NCBI GenBank assembly: GCA_001599915.1
Contig: BCIG01000010.1
Coordinates: 62,001 to 126,000, forward strand
From: Symbiotaphrina buchneri
Lineage: Eukaryota > Ascomycota > Symbiotaphrinales > Symbiotaphrinaceae
Length of the DNA: 64,000 nucleotides
Direction: 5' to 3'
Shown: positions 22,102-33,090 of the stretch, piece by piece
Numbering within the stretch: the stretch's first letter is position 1
Layout of the letters: each line of letters starts with the position of its first letter
Program-made: the position numbers and the translations under genes
Notes under the pieces: generated by a model
The model's input: only the letters and a program-made list of their open reading frames with translations
Database searches by the model: none
Told to the model about the DNA's origin: nothing

Positions 22102-25100
22102 ATGCTCAGATCTTCCCTGGCTGACCGTATCTCCCAGCCCAGCCAAGGTCAAACAACGTCCTGCCAGCCCAGCAGCACCCACTTCTCCGCATTCTTCTTA
22201 GGCGCTCCACTTCTCCGCAAACCCCAGACCGAGTCCTCCGTCCCATCAACCCCATCACTCACCATCAGCCCCCTATCTGTTACCCCAACGGCACCAATGA
22301 TGCTCGAGGCAATCGCGGTTACACACGAGGACATGAAGCCCGATCTGGCCGGTGCGGCTCAGCCTCCGCCAAAACCGGCCAAGGTCAAACGCTTCCAGTG
22401 CCAGCATTGCCAGCGGCAGTTTGCACGTCTGGAACATCTTCAACGTCATGAGCGGACACGTAAGTCCATGGCTCGCTCGGAATGGCGTATATTATACTCA
22501 ACTATATCCAGATACCAACGAGAAACCCTTCTCATGCCCAAAGTGCACCCAGTCCTTTACCAGAAGGTACATGGCACCCCATCCCTACACTCATGGCTAC
22601 CCCGCTTACCTATGTCGTCAGTGACCTGCTCGTCCGCCATACCCGCCTTGTGCATAATCGAAATGATCAGAATGGTGATGGCTCAAGCCCACCGCAGTAT
22701 GGACAAGGATCGAGAAATGGGAGACCCCCTATGCAGTCCCACAAGAGGAGTGCGGACGATGCAGGCTTTCACAACATCATGTCGCCGCCGGTTCTGATGG
22801 GCATGGAGGACCCACAACGGCTGAACGTGCCTCTTACACCCTCCATGTCCATGCCTCAGGTCTTCGACCGGGATGAAGACCTTCCGCTCAATACCTTGTC
22901 TATGGCTGCGGAGCATGCTGCTCTACAAGATATCTTTGCTTCACCAGGGGCTCATATGACCGGGCATGATACCCATGTCACATTCGACGATCCTGTTCCT
23001 ATGAAGGCACCAGCAAATCCTGTCTATGATGGCCAACTGCAAAGCCTCGACTTCGCCGAGTCACCGGACAATCTTGCTTCTTTTCTCGACAGTGGACTCT
23101 TCTCATCATACAACCTCTCCTCTTACGTCACCGCAGAACAGCCTATACCCTTCTTCTCCCCCGACTCTCTGACGCTGTTACCGGATACACTTCCTCATGC
23201 TGGTCTTCTGGATAGACGACCTGTTGACTTCGAGGATGGCTCAGGGCAGGCGGATGAGAATACTTCCTTCTCCCGGTTCGGATCTCGGTTACCGTCTCTT
23301 CAACCTCCGGATCCCCCTCCCGCACCCCGGCAGAACAACATTCGCCCTAGATTATTGTCCGAGGTCTCGATTCAGGATAGGAAATTGATCCTTTCCCGAC
23401 TCGCTGAGTTTTCGGCTGCTGTTCCAGCAGGCTTTCAGCTCCCGTCGCGGCTGGCTTTGTCACGATATATCGCCGGGTATATCAACGGCTTTCACGAACA
23501 CCTTCCTTTTCTACACATACCGACGATGTCTATTGAGAAATGTTATGTCGAGTTAACCCTAGCTATGGCTGCGGTTGGAGCTCAATACTGCTTCGAGGGC
23601 GAGAAGGGGGTAGAGTTGTTCCACTGCAGCCAGCTCATCGCCATTGAACGCATACGTCGGAGGGACGCAAGGCTTGTGGCAGAGAACATGCGGGCAGAAT
23701 CCGAAAGAGATACCTCCGGAAGTGGGTACGATAGTACGACCGTGCGAAGCCCCTTTGGAACTAATAATAGCTATACTCGACATACCCCGGCGCCTTCGGG
23801 GGCTTTTGGACTACCGAAGAGCAATAGCTTCTCCAATAACGACTTGGTCAAGGAGGATCTAATTGAGACAGCACAAGCATTGCAACTACTCATGGCCATG
23901 GCGACTTGGGCAAAGCATAAGGAAATCCTCCGGGAAGCACTGGCCATCCAAAGCGTACTGGCAACACTGGTTCGTGATGACGGGTTGACCAGCCCACCGG
24001 TCCCGGACGACATCTCTTGGGAAGAGTGGGTTGCGATGGAAAGCAGGAAGCGGACAAAGTTTATTATCTATTGCTTCTTCAACCTACACTGCATTGTGTA
24101 CAACATCCCGCCGCTGATCCTCAACTCCGAAGTGCATCTTCGTCTTCCTTGTACGGCGGCGGAGTTCAAAGCCTCTAATGCGGTAGAATGGCAAAAGGCT
24201 CGCAGACAAGGTGCACTAGATCCACTCTTCCAGGAGAGCTTTCAGCGACTATTCTCAAGAGCGACCCCCCGCGATCCACCAGAGAGCAATTCTTCACTGG
24301 GGAATTACGTGCTGATTCACGCGCTCATCCAACATATCTTCTTCACAAGGCAGCTTGCTTCTATGCGCATGTCTATGATGCCGAACCCCAATCCAGGCAG
24401 CACCAGCAACAGCAACAGCTCCTCCCTTTCTCCAGAGGATATAGCATCCCTCGAACACGCGCTCCGCTCATGGCAGCTATCCTGGAGCCGCAACCCCGAA
24501 TCGTCACTTGACCCCCTCGATCCCTCCGGGCCAGTAGCCTTCAACTCCACCGCGCTGCTCCGGCTCGCGTACATCCGTCTAAACGTCGACATCGGCCCGG
24601 GCCGCGCGCTGCACACACGGGACCCCTCCCAGATCGCACTCGCATTCGCCAACTCTCCTCCCCTGCAACGCACACCCCGGCTCGTTCGCGCCGTACTACA
24701 CTCCGCGCACGCGCTGAGCATACCGGTTAAGATCGGCATCGGCCTGGTCGCGCGCGCGCAGGCCGGCAACTGGAGCATCCAGCACAGCCTGTGCAGCCTA
24801 GAGTGCGCGTTCCTGCTCAGCAAGTGGCTCGATGCCCTCGCGGCCCCGCGCCCGGACCCGCCCGTGAGCGAGGACGAGCGCCGTATCGTTGGCCTTGTCA
24901 AGACCTTGCTTGATGAGACGGAGTTTAAGGTCCATGACGTCCGTGGGGGACTGCCGGAGTCGGCCCTGCATTCCCCGAACCAGAGTTTCGGGTCCTCGCA
25001 CCGGCGCCGGGAGTCGGCCATGTCCGTCTCCGTGACGGGACATATGCCGCACGACATCCCAGCTGTCCGCTCTTCCGCATTCAACAGTTCCGGCGCAGAA

Positions 25101-25277
25101 GCGGGGCTGGGGATGGGGGTGGGGAGCAAGGAGCTGGATCTGGCGGTGGTCAAGCAGCTGTCTGCGGGCGTGGTGCGGGTGTGGGCGCGCATCTTCAAGG
25201 GCGCGCAGACGTGGGCGATTGTGGATGTCATTGGTGCGAGTTTGGAGATTTATGCGGATATGCTGGAGAGTAGTTAA
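22102..25277 (+). CDS. C2H2 zinc-finger transcription factor with fungal-specific regulatory domain
   Basis: Three exons (22102-22459, 22512-22566, 22622-25277) give up to 1022 residues. Both fingers are completed by splicing: finger 1 is FQCQHCQRQFARLEHLQRHERTH with intron 1 before the last His, and finger 2 is FSCPKCTQSFTR-SDLLVRHTRLVH with intron 2 in its middle. The long third exon carries a disordered acidic and Pro-rich stretch, then a Fungal_trans-like region beginning ISRYIAGYINGFHEHLPFLH, VLTLAMAAVGAQYCFEGEKG-type helices, and a C-terminal helical domain. The C2H2 pair plus MHR architecture is common in Pezizomycotina regulators of carbon, nitrogen or secondary metabolism. An in-frame ATG at 22297 (MMLEAIAV) may be the true start, giving 957 residues. 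Confidence 0.9.
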
Positions 25278-25581
25278 GCTAGTCGATGTACTTACTGTAT
25301 ATATCGTGCGCAAGCAAGCAAAAGCGAGTGCTGTTCTGTGCGGAGCTGTCTGGACCGTCTGTTTATGACATGCTTTGAAGCATATAGTCTGACTACATTT
25401 GACAAATAATTTGTCCACACTGAAAAGAACGTTACATATATATTCCTGACCGTTGTAGACTGCAATGCATGATGCATATGGTACCTACCTAGGTATATCA
25501 TAGTGACTGACTGATCGGCCCCTGACGGATCGGCCCCTTGATAAATCCATGCCCGATGATGTCTGTTCCTGATATATGCCT

Positions 25582-25634
25582 TACTTACCCCGCATTCACG
25601 ACACGGTGCGGCTCAATTATACCTTTGTAGGGTA
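25582..25634. repeat. Degenerate direct repeat, copy 1 (second copy 25801-25849)
   Basis: The core GGTGCGGCTCAATTATACCT is shared by both copies, and the flanks (CCCCGC upstream, YGTA downstream) also match with a few changes. The copies lie about 220 bp apart in the same orientation. Origin unknown; a decayed element or a local duplication are both possible. Confidence 0.6.
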
Positions 25635-25800
25635 CTTTACACTCGTACTATGTTGATAGCATACAGATCAGATCTCTATCTCCCAGATTTACGAAAGATA
25701 ACGGGACATTGATAGTTAAGCTTCCCACGCGATTAATGGGCGGATCAGGGCCCTGGTTAATCAATCTATTTGATCCATATCGGCGGGTCCTGTACCTGCA

Positions 25801-25849
25801 TATACCCCGCGTTTTCGATGCGGTGCGGCTCAATTATACCTTCGTACCT
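25801..25849. repeat. Degenerate direct repeat, copy 2
   Basis: This is the partner of the copy at 25582-25634. It shares the 20-base core and the upstream CCCCGC. A CGTACAGA-like match also occurs downstream of each copy. Confidence 0.6.
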
Positions 25850-26211
25850 TGCAGTAGTACTACTGTATCGCGTACAGACTGGGCTTTTTGATCTTCTGAT
25901 CTTCGATCGACGTTAATACCATCGTAGATACAAGCCTAGGATCTACTATCTCTACGTTGTGGGACCGGATCGGAAGATTTGGCAATGCATCTTGATTGGT
26001 GATGTGCCTAACGAAAAAGGAGGGGAGAGAGCCAGCAAGGGCACAGGGCACAGCCGCCCGACGAAAACAGAAGCAAACGAGCACAGCAAGCACAAAGCAA
26101 GCGGGCGGGAAACGGGCAACCAGACACACAGGACAAACCAGAGAAGAGAAAAGAGAAAAGAAGCTCCGGAGAGCACGCCACAGAAGCAGCACCACGTTTC
26201 CTCCCTGCCAC

Positions 26212-27249
26212 TCATGGCCCTCTCCACCAGCTCTCAGCCCGAAGCTGCTTATGATCCCCACCCATTCCCAGACAGGCCTCACATCCCGTTTCGCATTCGA
26301 AATCATACCATTTCCAGGGTTCGTCGAGCGAGTCCGGAGTCTGCGGCGCTGGAGGCGGCGGCGGAGCAGCAGCAGAAGGGCCAGGAACGACCGGGAAAGA
26401 GGAGAAAGGACCGGTTGTGGCGGGACCGGAGGAGAAAGGACCGGCTGTGAGGGGGCCGGAGAGGAACGGAGGAGCAGGAACGGACAGAGGACCACCGGGA
26501 CCAGAAAGCCCAGTAGGACCAGCGAGGCCAGCAGGACCGGGAAGAACACCGGGAGCAACGACAGGGGCCGCGACGGGCGGAACGGAAGCCGACACAGGGA
26601 GCCCGAGGGCAGACTGGTTCACAAAGAACTCCCCTTCTGGAGTTCTCTGGTATTCGTGATTTATGGCGGTGAGGGCTTTGCGGTACTTAGAGGGCAGATC
26701 CCTCCAGCCTCCTGACGTATACGCCTTCTTGCTTCGGCCTGTTCTGGCATTGAATTCAGCCGCGGCTGCCACGTTCCCCGCCGGATGGGTCCCAAATCTA
26801 TGCCGCAGCTGCATAATCGTGATGAGCTCTGAAAGGAGAATGGCGTGGTTAGTCATTTTTATTGTTCTTATTAGACGGGGGCAGGAGGAGAGGAGAAGGA
26901 GAGCAGGAGGAGAGGAGCAGAGGAAGGACGACGAGGATGAGGAGGAGGAGGAGGACGAGGATGAGAAGGGGCAGGAAGCCAGTAGCAAAGAGGAGGTGAG
27001 CAGATGCAGTGTAGTTCTCCCATGTCAGGTACCGTCTTAACGATACATGAAGGGAAGACTTGGAGAGTGGAGGAGAACAGCACATAAAGAGGACTTACCT
27101 CCGGCTTTCTGATCCCATTTGGCTTGATCTTCCGCCGTTGCTGTGGGAGGGGCCGGCAAGGCAACTGCGTTCTATACGGCACCAAGTATAAGCACTGCTT
27201 CAAGATACTAACATTATAGAATCAAGGAACTCACGGTCCAGTCAGCCAT
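26212..27249 (-). CDS. Orphan Ala/Pro/Gly-rich protein A (paralogue of the gene at 28.7-29.2 kb)
   Basis: Three exons (27235-27249, 27099-27171, 26212-26828) give 234 residues. The first exon encodes only MADWT. The fold-bearing part is about residues 6-110: EDQAKWDQKAG, ELITIMQLRHRFGTHPAGNVA, SGGWRDLPSKYRKALTAIN and HEYQRTPEGEFFVNQSALG. A long disordered tail of P/A/G/S follows with imperfect GPFSSGPATT-type repeats, and the end has a CETGCEACLG cluster. Intron 2 (26829-27098) is 270 bp, unusually long, and contains a polypurine tract. I do not recognise the family. The central helices with conserved W and K/R resemble a small nucleic-acid-binding or Myb-like helical domain, but that is speculation. 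No signal peptide. Confidence 0.6.
26878..26999. repeat. Polypurine (GGA/GAG/GAN) microsatellite-like tract
   Basis: About 120 bp are almost purely G and A on the plus strand, with (GGA)n and (GAN)n runs around 26930-26970. The tract lies inside intron 2 of orphan A, so the transcript carries a long polypyrimidine run far upstream of the acceptor. Such tracts can form triplex DNA and expand or shrink. Confidence 0.85.
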
Positions 27250-27840
27250 CGTTGGTTCTTTCTTCTTACGTCTTGTCTTGTCTCGTGCGCTGTTGTGCTT
27301 GCTTTTTGCTGCAGAGGGGCGCGGAAGGGAGACGACGAGTTTGGGAGGATTTCTACAGGAGATGAGACACTTTTGCTTTGTGGGATTTCACCAGCCGCCG
27401 CTCCACGGCCGCAGTCCCAGCCGTCCCCCTTTTTCGGTCACTCAGGCGCTCCGAATGAGCGGGGCCAGCGCCCAATTGAGCGGAGCGGAGCGCAGCTTGG
27501 TGTCTACATTAACCCGCGGAAGTGAAGCCCTTGCACGGCGGAAGTCAGCGGACTCGAATAGCTAGACCGCGGAGACCGAATAGGGTAATAGGGCTTGTGC
27601 TTGCATGAGTGGGGGTCAATTGGTGTGCAGATTGATCCTGTAGATGACTGAGATCGTTCCTATGATATCCTTGATTCCCGCTCTATCACGTCTTGTTACT
27701 GGAGTGTATCTTGTTCCTGGGAGATGCCAGATTGTCCCTGAGGACGTTTCTCAACGGATATAGATCCGACTATATCTCCCTCCTGGACAATTTGTAGTTA
27801 TTGTGTGATCTCAGGGCGTCCCTGAATATCGTTTTGACTG

Positions 27841-27900
27841 CCGCTCCATCACGTTGTGCGCCTGAGATCCATCTAGATGTTTACAAATGTGAAGATTCGT
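27841..27900. repeat. Degenerate 60-bp direct repeat, copy 1
   Basis: The unit contains CCATCACGTTGTGCGCCTGAG, then an ATCTA block, and ends TGTGAAGATTCGT. The second copy starts about 130 bp downstream in the same orientation with roughly three quarters of bases matching by eye. Confidence 0.65.
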
Positions 27901-27969
27901 TAATCTCTTATTTTTGGACATCGTCTAGTGATTGGGCAAGAAGAGATTGTTCCTGAAGAGTTTTGGCTG

Positions 27970-28030
27970 CCCTGCCATCACGTTGTGTGCCTGAGATGTA
28001 TCTACGTATCTACACTTTGTGAAGATTCAT
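27970..28030. repeat. Degenerate 60-bp direct repeat, copy 2
   Basis: The unit contains GCCATCACGTTGTGTGCCTG, then GTATCTA, and ends TTTGTGAAGATTCAT. It is the partner of the copy at 27841-27900. Confidence 0.65.
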
Positions 28031-28692
28031 AATGAACTTCTGGTCATCTGAGATCATCAGGCTTCAGATTGTTGCTGGAGATTTGAGGATCTGCTGATCT
28101 GCCTCCTGTTAGATGTATCTTCCTGCTGGAGAGTTATCTCGTGGCATCAATCAATCTAACATTCTACTGTCAATTCACCAAGTCCTGTCCCTGGACATGC
28201 GCGACTTGTGATGTATCTAAGATTATTCCTGCTGGCTCAACCGTCGACCGATATAGATGTAGGACCGTCACACGTTTCCTGTAATCAAATTGCTCCGTCT
28301 TGCTATCGGATCTGGCCCGGGGTCTCTGACGGCAATCGGAGATTGTTCCTAGGGATCTCCTAGTTCTCTATGATCGCTTTGCGACTACTACATCCTTGTG
28401 CATTCAGGTTCAGCAAGTGGAGTTGGTTTCCAGCAGATTGCGAAAGCTTCTGCGGATTTCATTGTAAAACGTAAGAAAGAGAAGAGCAAAGAAAGCAAGA
28501 CAAAGAAAGAACAAACGAAATCCGGGCCGCGGCCGCCGGGGAATAAAGTACAGAAAAAAAGCCGCGTAGAGCGACAAGACAGAAAGCCCTCTTCTTCCTC
28601 CTTCTCCCGCCAGCCCTCGACCAAGTCCTTAAGACGGGGCCAGGGGCACCAGTCCCACATCTAGAGCATGGTGGCACCGAGTTTGCAGGCGC

Positions 28693-29248
28693 TTATGGAT
28701 TTGGAGCTGGGGCGGCGGAAGACGACGGCGGAGCAGGAGCGGCCACGGGAGCTGGTGCCGCGACTGGTGGTGGTGCTGGTGCGGTTCCAGGGACAAGAGT
28801 CGGAGCAGGAGCATGGCCCTGCGCGGGAAATAGGGGGACAGTCGGGCCCACGACCCGACCAAGTGCCACGTCAGGGAACAGAAAAAACGAATCGTACGGG
28901 CGCCGTCTGTAAGCCACATTGATATCGTATAGTGCCCTTTTGGTCTTAGACTCTTTACTCTGCATTGATGGTACCTCCATGCTGAGGGCACCGGCCGCGG
29001 CTTCGTTCCCGTCCGGGTTGCGGCCGTAGTGGTCGCGCGTCATCCCCACTTGCAGCAGTGCTAGGATACGTCAGCGATATAGGACTTGAGAAGGAGCTGT
29101 GACTTCCGCAAGGAGAGCCAACAGAAGGCAGGCTGAGAGATATGCTTGGTAGAAACAGTGCGAATGTAGACTTACCCGCTATATTTCTATTCCATTTCTG
29201 GATATCTCCTTGGGTCGCATTGACCGGGTGTCCTTGGGCGATTGCGTA
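28693..29248 (-). CDS. Orphan Ala/Pro-rich protein B, N-terminal exon not resolved (paralogue of orphan A)
   Basis: Two supported exons: 29176-29248 (ending IQKWNRNIAG) and 28693-29060. The first coding exon upstream of 29248 could not be fixed; a stretch reading TIAYNAAGFYA just upstream at about 29306-29340 is a candidate. The match to orphan A is clear in order and spacing: KWNRNIAG against KWDQKAG, RDHYGRNPDGNEAAAGALS against RHRFGTHPAGNVAAAAEFN, and KRALYDINVAYRRRPYDSFF against RKALTAINHEYQRTPEGEFF. The intron between the matched exons has the same phase in both genes. The tail is a run of A/P repeats (PAPPPVAAPAPVAAPAPP). Function unknown; it may be a full gene or a truncated copy. Confidence 0.5.
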
Positions 29249-30620
29249 CTGGATATTATTAGCTATAAAGTCTGATATTCTGAAAATCAATATATTGGAC
29301 CTACCGCATAAAAGCCAGCGGCATTGTAAGCTATCGTTGCGCAGGTGTCTTTCGTATGCTGTGAGAAGGGATCTTACAGGAGGAAGACTACACTGGGGAC
29401 CGTAATTGCTTTGTGGGAGACAGCACAGCGACGACTAAGTTTCCTATCCTAGTATTAATCTTTCCAGGGCTCAAGACCCGATATCCCAATCATGGCTTGC
29501 GATGCTCCATTCACCGAGAGGAAAACCAATCTCAGAAGCATGCATTCCACGAAGAAGGCCTAGGTTCAAGAGACATGTCCGTTCTTGCCCCGCTCCGCGA
29601 TGTAAGTTTATCTGGAAGTGTCTATATTGCCCCTTAAATCTCGAATGTGTTTACCCTTATGAATGAAAGTTCGCGGAAACACTGACATAGGAGAGATTGT
29701 TCTGCTAGCAACATCATCACGCTTTCGTGCCTGGAGGTAGTCCGCTACCCCAGAAGACCAGGTGGGTGACAAGCCTATTCTCAGGAGACACAATGAATGC
29801 GAGATGTATAGAGTTGTCATGATTTGTGTGGAGCCCTCTGCTGAACAATACGGAGCAGGCTCAGCAATGCAACGACGTAACATGCCTAGGTATTTGCTAT
29901 AGGGGTTCGTCGAGATACGGAGGAAGGTTAAGGCTCTTGGACGGATATAAAACGTTCAAACCCCTATCTTCTGTATACCTTACCTTTCACGTCTATATAC
30001 TCTAAGCGACGTTCAAGACCACGGTCTACATATTCGCCACCGTGCTGGTATCCACCCCCGTGCAAGCAGGCCCATGTATGAACAAAACTGCACGTTGTCA
30101 CTGATTCCATGTTAAGGCAATCGAATTAAGGGTTTAGGGATGCTTGTCACCAATATCTGCCCCTTAGGATAGTAGTCAGTATATGATCAGGATGGTCATA
30201 GATCTTGTAATGTAGTCTCATTTTTATACACAGTGATTTCATTACGTCGGTTGGCCTTTGATAGCACTAAGGTTCCTTTGGATGGCTAAGACCGTGGTTA
30301 AAAGGCAGTGCCTCTAGCAGTTCAGTACTAACATAAGGAATGCTGATACGGTGCTTTCCCATGGCACACTCTACTGCATGGAATGTTTAATCAAGTTCCT
30401 CAATGATCAATAAAGTCCCCATATTGAGGCCATTGTACGGACTGATACATGATGATGCAGTCACAAATGGTCCTCTGGCAAGTTTATTGGGAGGAAGCCC
30501 ACGAAGATGCTCTGTGAGGTCATGGAAGCGGGCCTAATCCTGCCTTAGTTTGCAAGTCTATGCTGCTAAGGAAGTTGTAACTGACCTTTTGGTTTCAGCC
30601 GTCCTTCCATTACAATCCGT
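29249..30620. other. Gene-poor stretch between orphan B and the SET-type gene
   Basis: About 1.4 kb, AT-rich. It probably includes the unresolved 5' exon of orphan B near 29300-29400. Otherwise I see only short frames without family features. Confidence 0.45.
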
Positions 30621-33090
30621 CTAGTCCGAAGCAGAGACGCCGATCCGGCTCATATGGAACGCCAACATTTCCTCCGGGGTCTTCTCCGCTCCGTCCTGGC
30701 CAAATGCTTTCGCCAATTCCTTGTGGTATGCTTCAAACATGCCTCTCCAGCCAAAGACCATCTCGAATGTGACCTCTGCCTCTTCTTTTGCCCTGTTTGA
30801 GAGCCTGGCCTTGTCCATTCCCCTGTATGCCATTGCCAAGAAACAGAAGGCGTTAATAACATCTTGCGTAGCGTAAGCCCGAGAGCGATCGACCTTCATC
30901 CTATTCCCGCGGAGAGACACCCGGTAGCCGGCGATGCTTAGGAAGTTGATGGCTTGTTCGACGATAAGTGATGGAGTACAAAGCCTTGCCGCTTTGAGGA
31001 GCTCAGCTGAGGCATAAGCAATTAATGGCAACATTGGGCCGCGTCCCTCATAGAGTTTGCAGATGGTTCGGTTCAGGAGGTCGCCGTCATCATTGGCTAG
31101 GAAGGTAGCAAATGCTGCATCAATCTCCCTATGGATCTTTCCATCTACCTTGCAAAGCCAACAATCGCAGGAGAAACCCCAACCGCGTTGCAATGTGGCC
31201 TGCCTTTCGATATAGTCCAATCCGCATGCAAGGTATGATAAGGTTAGCTCTTCACCTTTCTTGATGTCCCGTGTGGTCCGAAAAACACAAACATCTCCTC
31301 GCCCGCTCCGTATCACGTTTGGTGCACAGCTATGGTTGAAGTAAGATGCCTGGATGAACAATGCGGTACCCTCCATCTCTTCTTCACGGTCATAATCATG
31401 CCTTACCAACTCTGCTGGGTTGTAAGTAGTTGCGCTCACATCGAAGGCGTTTGCAATGCAGATATCAGCTGCTAGAAAGCTATCCGAATATTTAGCAAGA
31501 CAGAAACTTATCATGAGAAGTAGCCAGAAACTTACGTATCCACAATAACCTTCCCATCAACTATTGTACCTTCTTTGCCTGTACGCTTCTGGTGACGACT
31601 ATGCAGATCCAACACCAATTCGCTTCCTGGTGCCTGCCTCTCTAGCTGTCGAATGAGAGACAAGATACAATCGGCCGTCTCATGTGTGGTGACGCTTATG
31701 GCGGGTGCTGCTATCAACTCTCCAGAGATAAGAACCTGCGTGCAAGGTGGATCATAGGCTAAGGTGGCAACAATGGTAGGTGGTGTAGAATCCGCTGAGC
31801 CAAACGCAAATGCCTTTTCGCACAACACTAATTCTCCCGCTTTGAAATCCCTAAGTGACGGTCCCTGGACCACGACCTGGAATTGGCTTGACTTCGACGG
31901 GGCCTTTGTAGGTGGTACAGTGGGAGTAACCATAATATGGTACTTTGGGAGGTCTGGGAAGATCATTCTGAAATATCTTCGCAAAGTCGTACTCTCCTGA
32001 CTCCACTCCCCGCCGGGCTTCCTGTAATAATGATTCTCTTGTCTTAATAGCATTGGTGGACCCTACTAAGGCCTTGAACTCCTCCAGGTAAGCTGCAGAT
32101 TTCGCCAGATTGCCGGTGGCACAGCAACTCTGCTGAAGGATAGATATTGCCGTACTATGGTGAGCTGGGATCTGGATATCCACCAATTTCTCGGCATCTA
32201 TAATGGCTCCATGAAAGTCACCGATACTCATTCGACAGAAAGCTCGCAAGGAGAGTATCTTGCCGAGCAAAGTGCGATCAATATCTTCCATGTTTAGTTG
32301 CTCCACGCCCCTGGTGCACCTTCTCTGAAAGTCAATAATAGAGCGACTTATACCAGGGACTGTCTACTTACCGAGTAATAGCGTTTTCCCACTGTGACTT
32401 AACGAAGGAGTCTGTTGCATCAGCCTCCCACTGAAGCGCTGACTTGCATAACACTTTATCTGTCCATGCATTAGGCATCATTGTATTTTCTTTACTAACA
32501 AAATGGAGATCTGAAGGGTGGATGACATGAACATATGACTTGTCCTCTGACTCGAATTTGTAGAACGGCTCTTTGATAATGACGACTGATACCGAATTGG
32601 CGTTACCCCAGACCCCGATGTCAGGATAGAACTCAACGCGGAGTTCATCGTAGTCACCATTTTCGTCCTCCACAAGAACTTTCAGACCTCCGTCAATATG
32701 TGGTATCAGAACCGTCCGAGCCAATAGATAACATCCCAAGTGATGGGTCTGGATCCTTAAATCGCCAAGGAATATCTTTCTGAGGTCCGAAATGGGTGTC
32801 GAGGACGGTGGACGTACGCAGCTCAGTTCCAGAAACCGCGGTGCTTGCGTCAAAGCCGTGACTTCGTATTTCTGTATACTGCCTTCGAGTAGGGAGAGTT
32901 GTGAGCCATGGCCATTCTGCAGCGCTCGGGATGACCTCTTGGAGTTTGGCTTAGACCCCGTGAACTTTGCTGATAGTGCGAGAGAAATCCAGGCGGCTTT
33001 CGCCTGAGATGCGATCTCTGGTCCCAAGGCCTCTAGAGGCCGCCCTTCCGGAGCGGCCTGCGCAGCGCTTGCATCTGTGGTGGGACCCAT
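30621..33090 (-). CDS. TPR/SET-domain protein (SMYD-like), with an apparent frame break
   Basis: Three exons (32372-33090, 31536-32310, 30621-31479) with good splice sites. Exon 1 encodes a poorly conserved N-terminal domain (about 240 residues). Exon 2 carries TPR-like helices (LLGKILSLRAFCRMSIGDFHGAI, AISILQQSCCATGNLAKSAA) and the start of SET (PIPGRG, then LRDFKAGELVLCEKAFAF). Exon 3 has the SET core ASYFNHSCAPNVIR, RDIKKGEELTLSYLA and the Cys-rich post-SET GFSCDCWLC. The NHSC motif and the Tyr of LSYL are what a methyltransferase needs. The frame of PIPGRGPG does not join that of SLRDFKAGE near 31858-31868; the exon sum leaves one base over. Everything downstream is intact, so either an assembly indel or recent loss. 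The target protein is unknown. Confidence 0.82.

Larger units (their letters stand above)
25278..26211. other. Gene-poor, AT-rich edge of the accessory region
   Basis: About 930 bp without a supported gene. It contains a degenerate direct repeat near 25582-25634 and 25801-25849, listed separately, and a purine-rich stretch around 26010-26170. Confidence 0.5.
27250..28692. other. Gene-poor stretch between the two orphan paralogues, with degenerate repeats
   Basis: About 1.4 kb with no supported gene. From 27590 to 28380 the text keeps returning to the same words (CCTGAGAT, ATCACGTTGTG, GTGAAGATTC). Two clear 60-bp copies start near 27841 and 27970 and are listed separately. A weaker relative of the core (CTCTATCACGTCTTGT) is at 27681. 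Confidence 0.55.

Noticed and set aside
25959-26715. Plus-strand frames of 163 and 239 codons
   Set aside because: They are antisense to orphan A and made of simple R/G/E/K runs; the minus-strand frame has splice sites and a paralogue.
26849-27085. Minus-strand Leu/Ser/Pro-rich frames, including a poly-Ser start extending orphan A
   Set aside because: They are translations of the polypurine tract that lies inside an intron.
27660-28030. Repeats considered as a CRISPR-like array
   Set aside because: Copies are few, imperfect and unevenly spaced, and the sequence is from a eukaryote.
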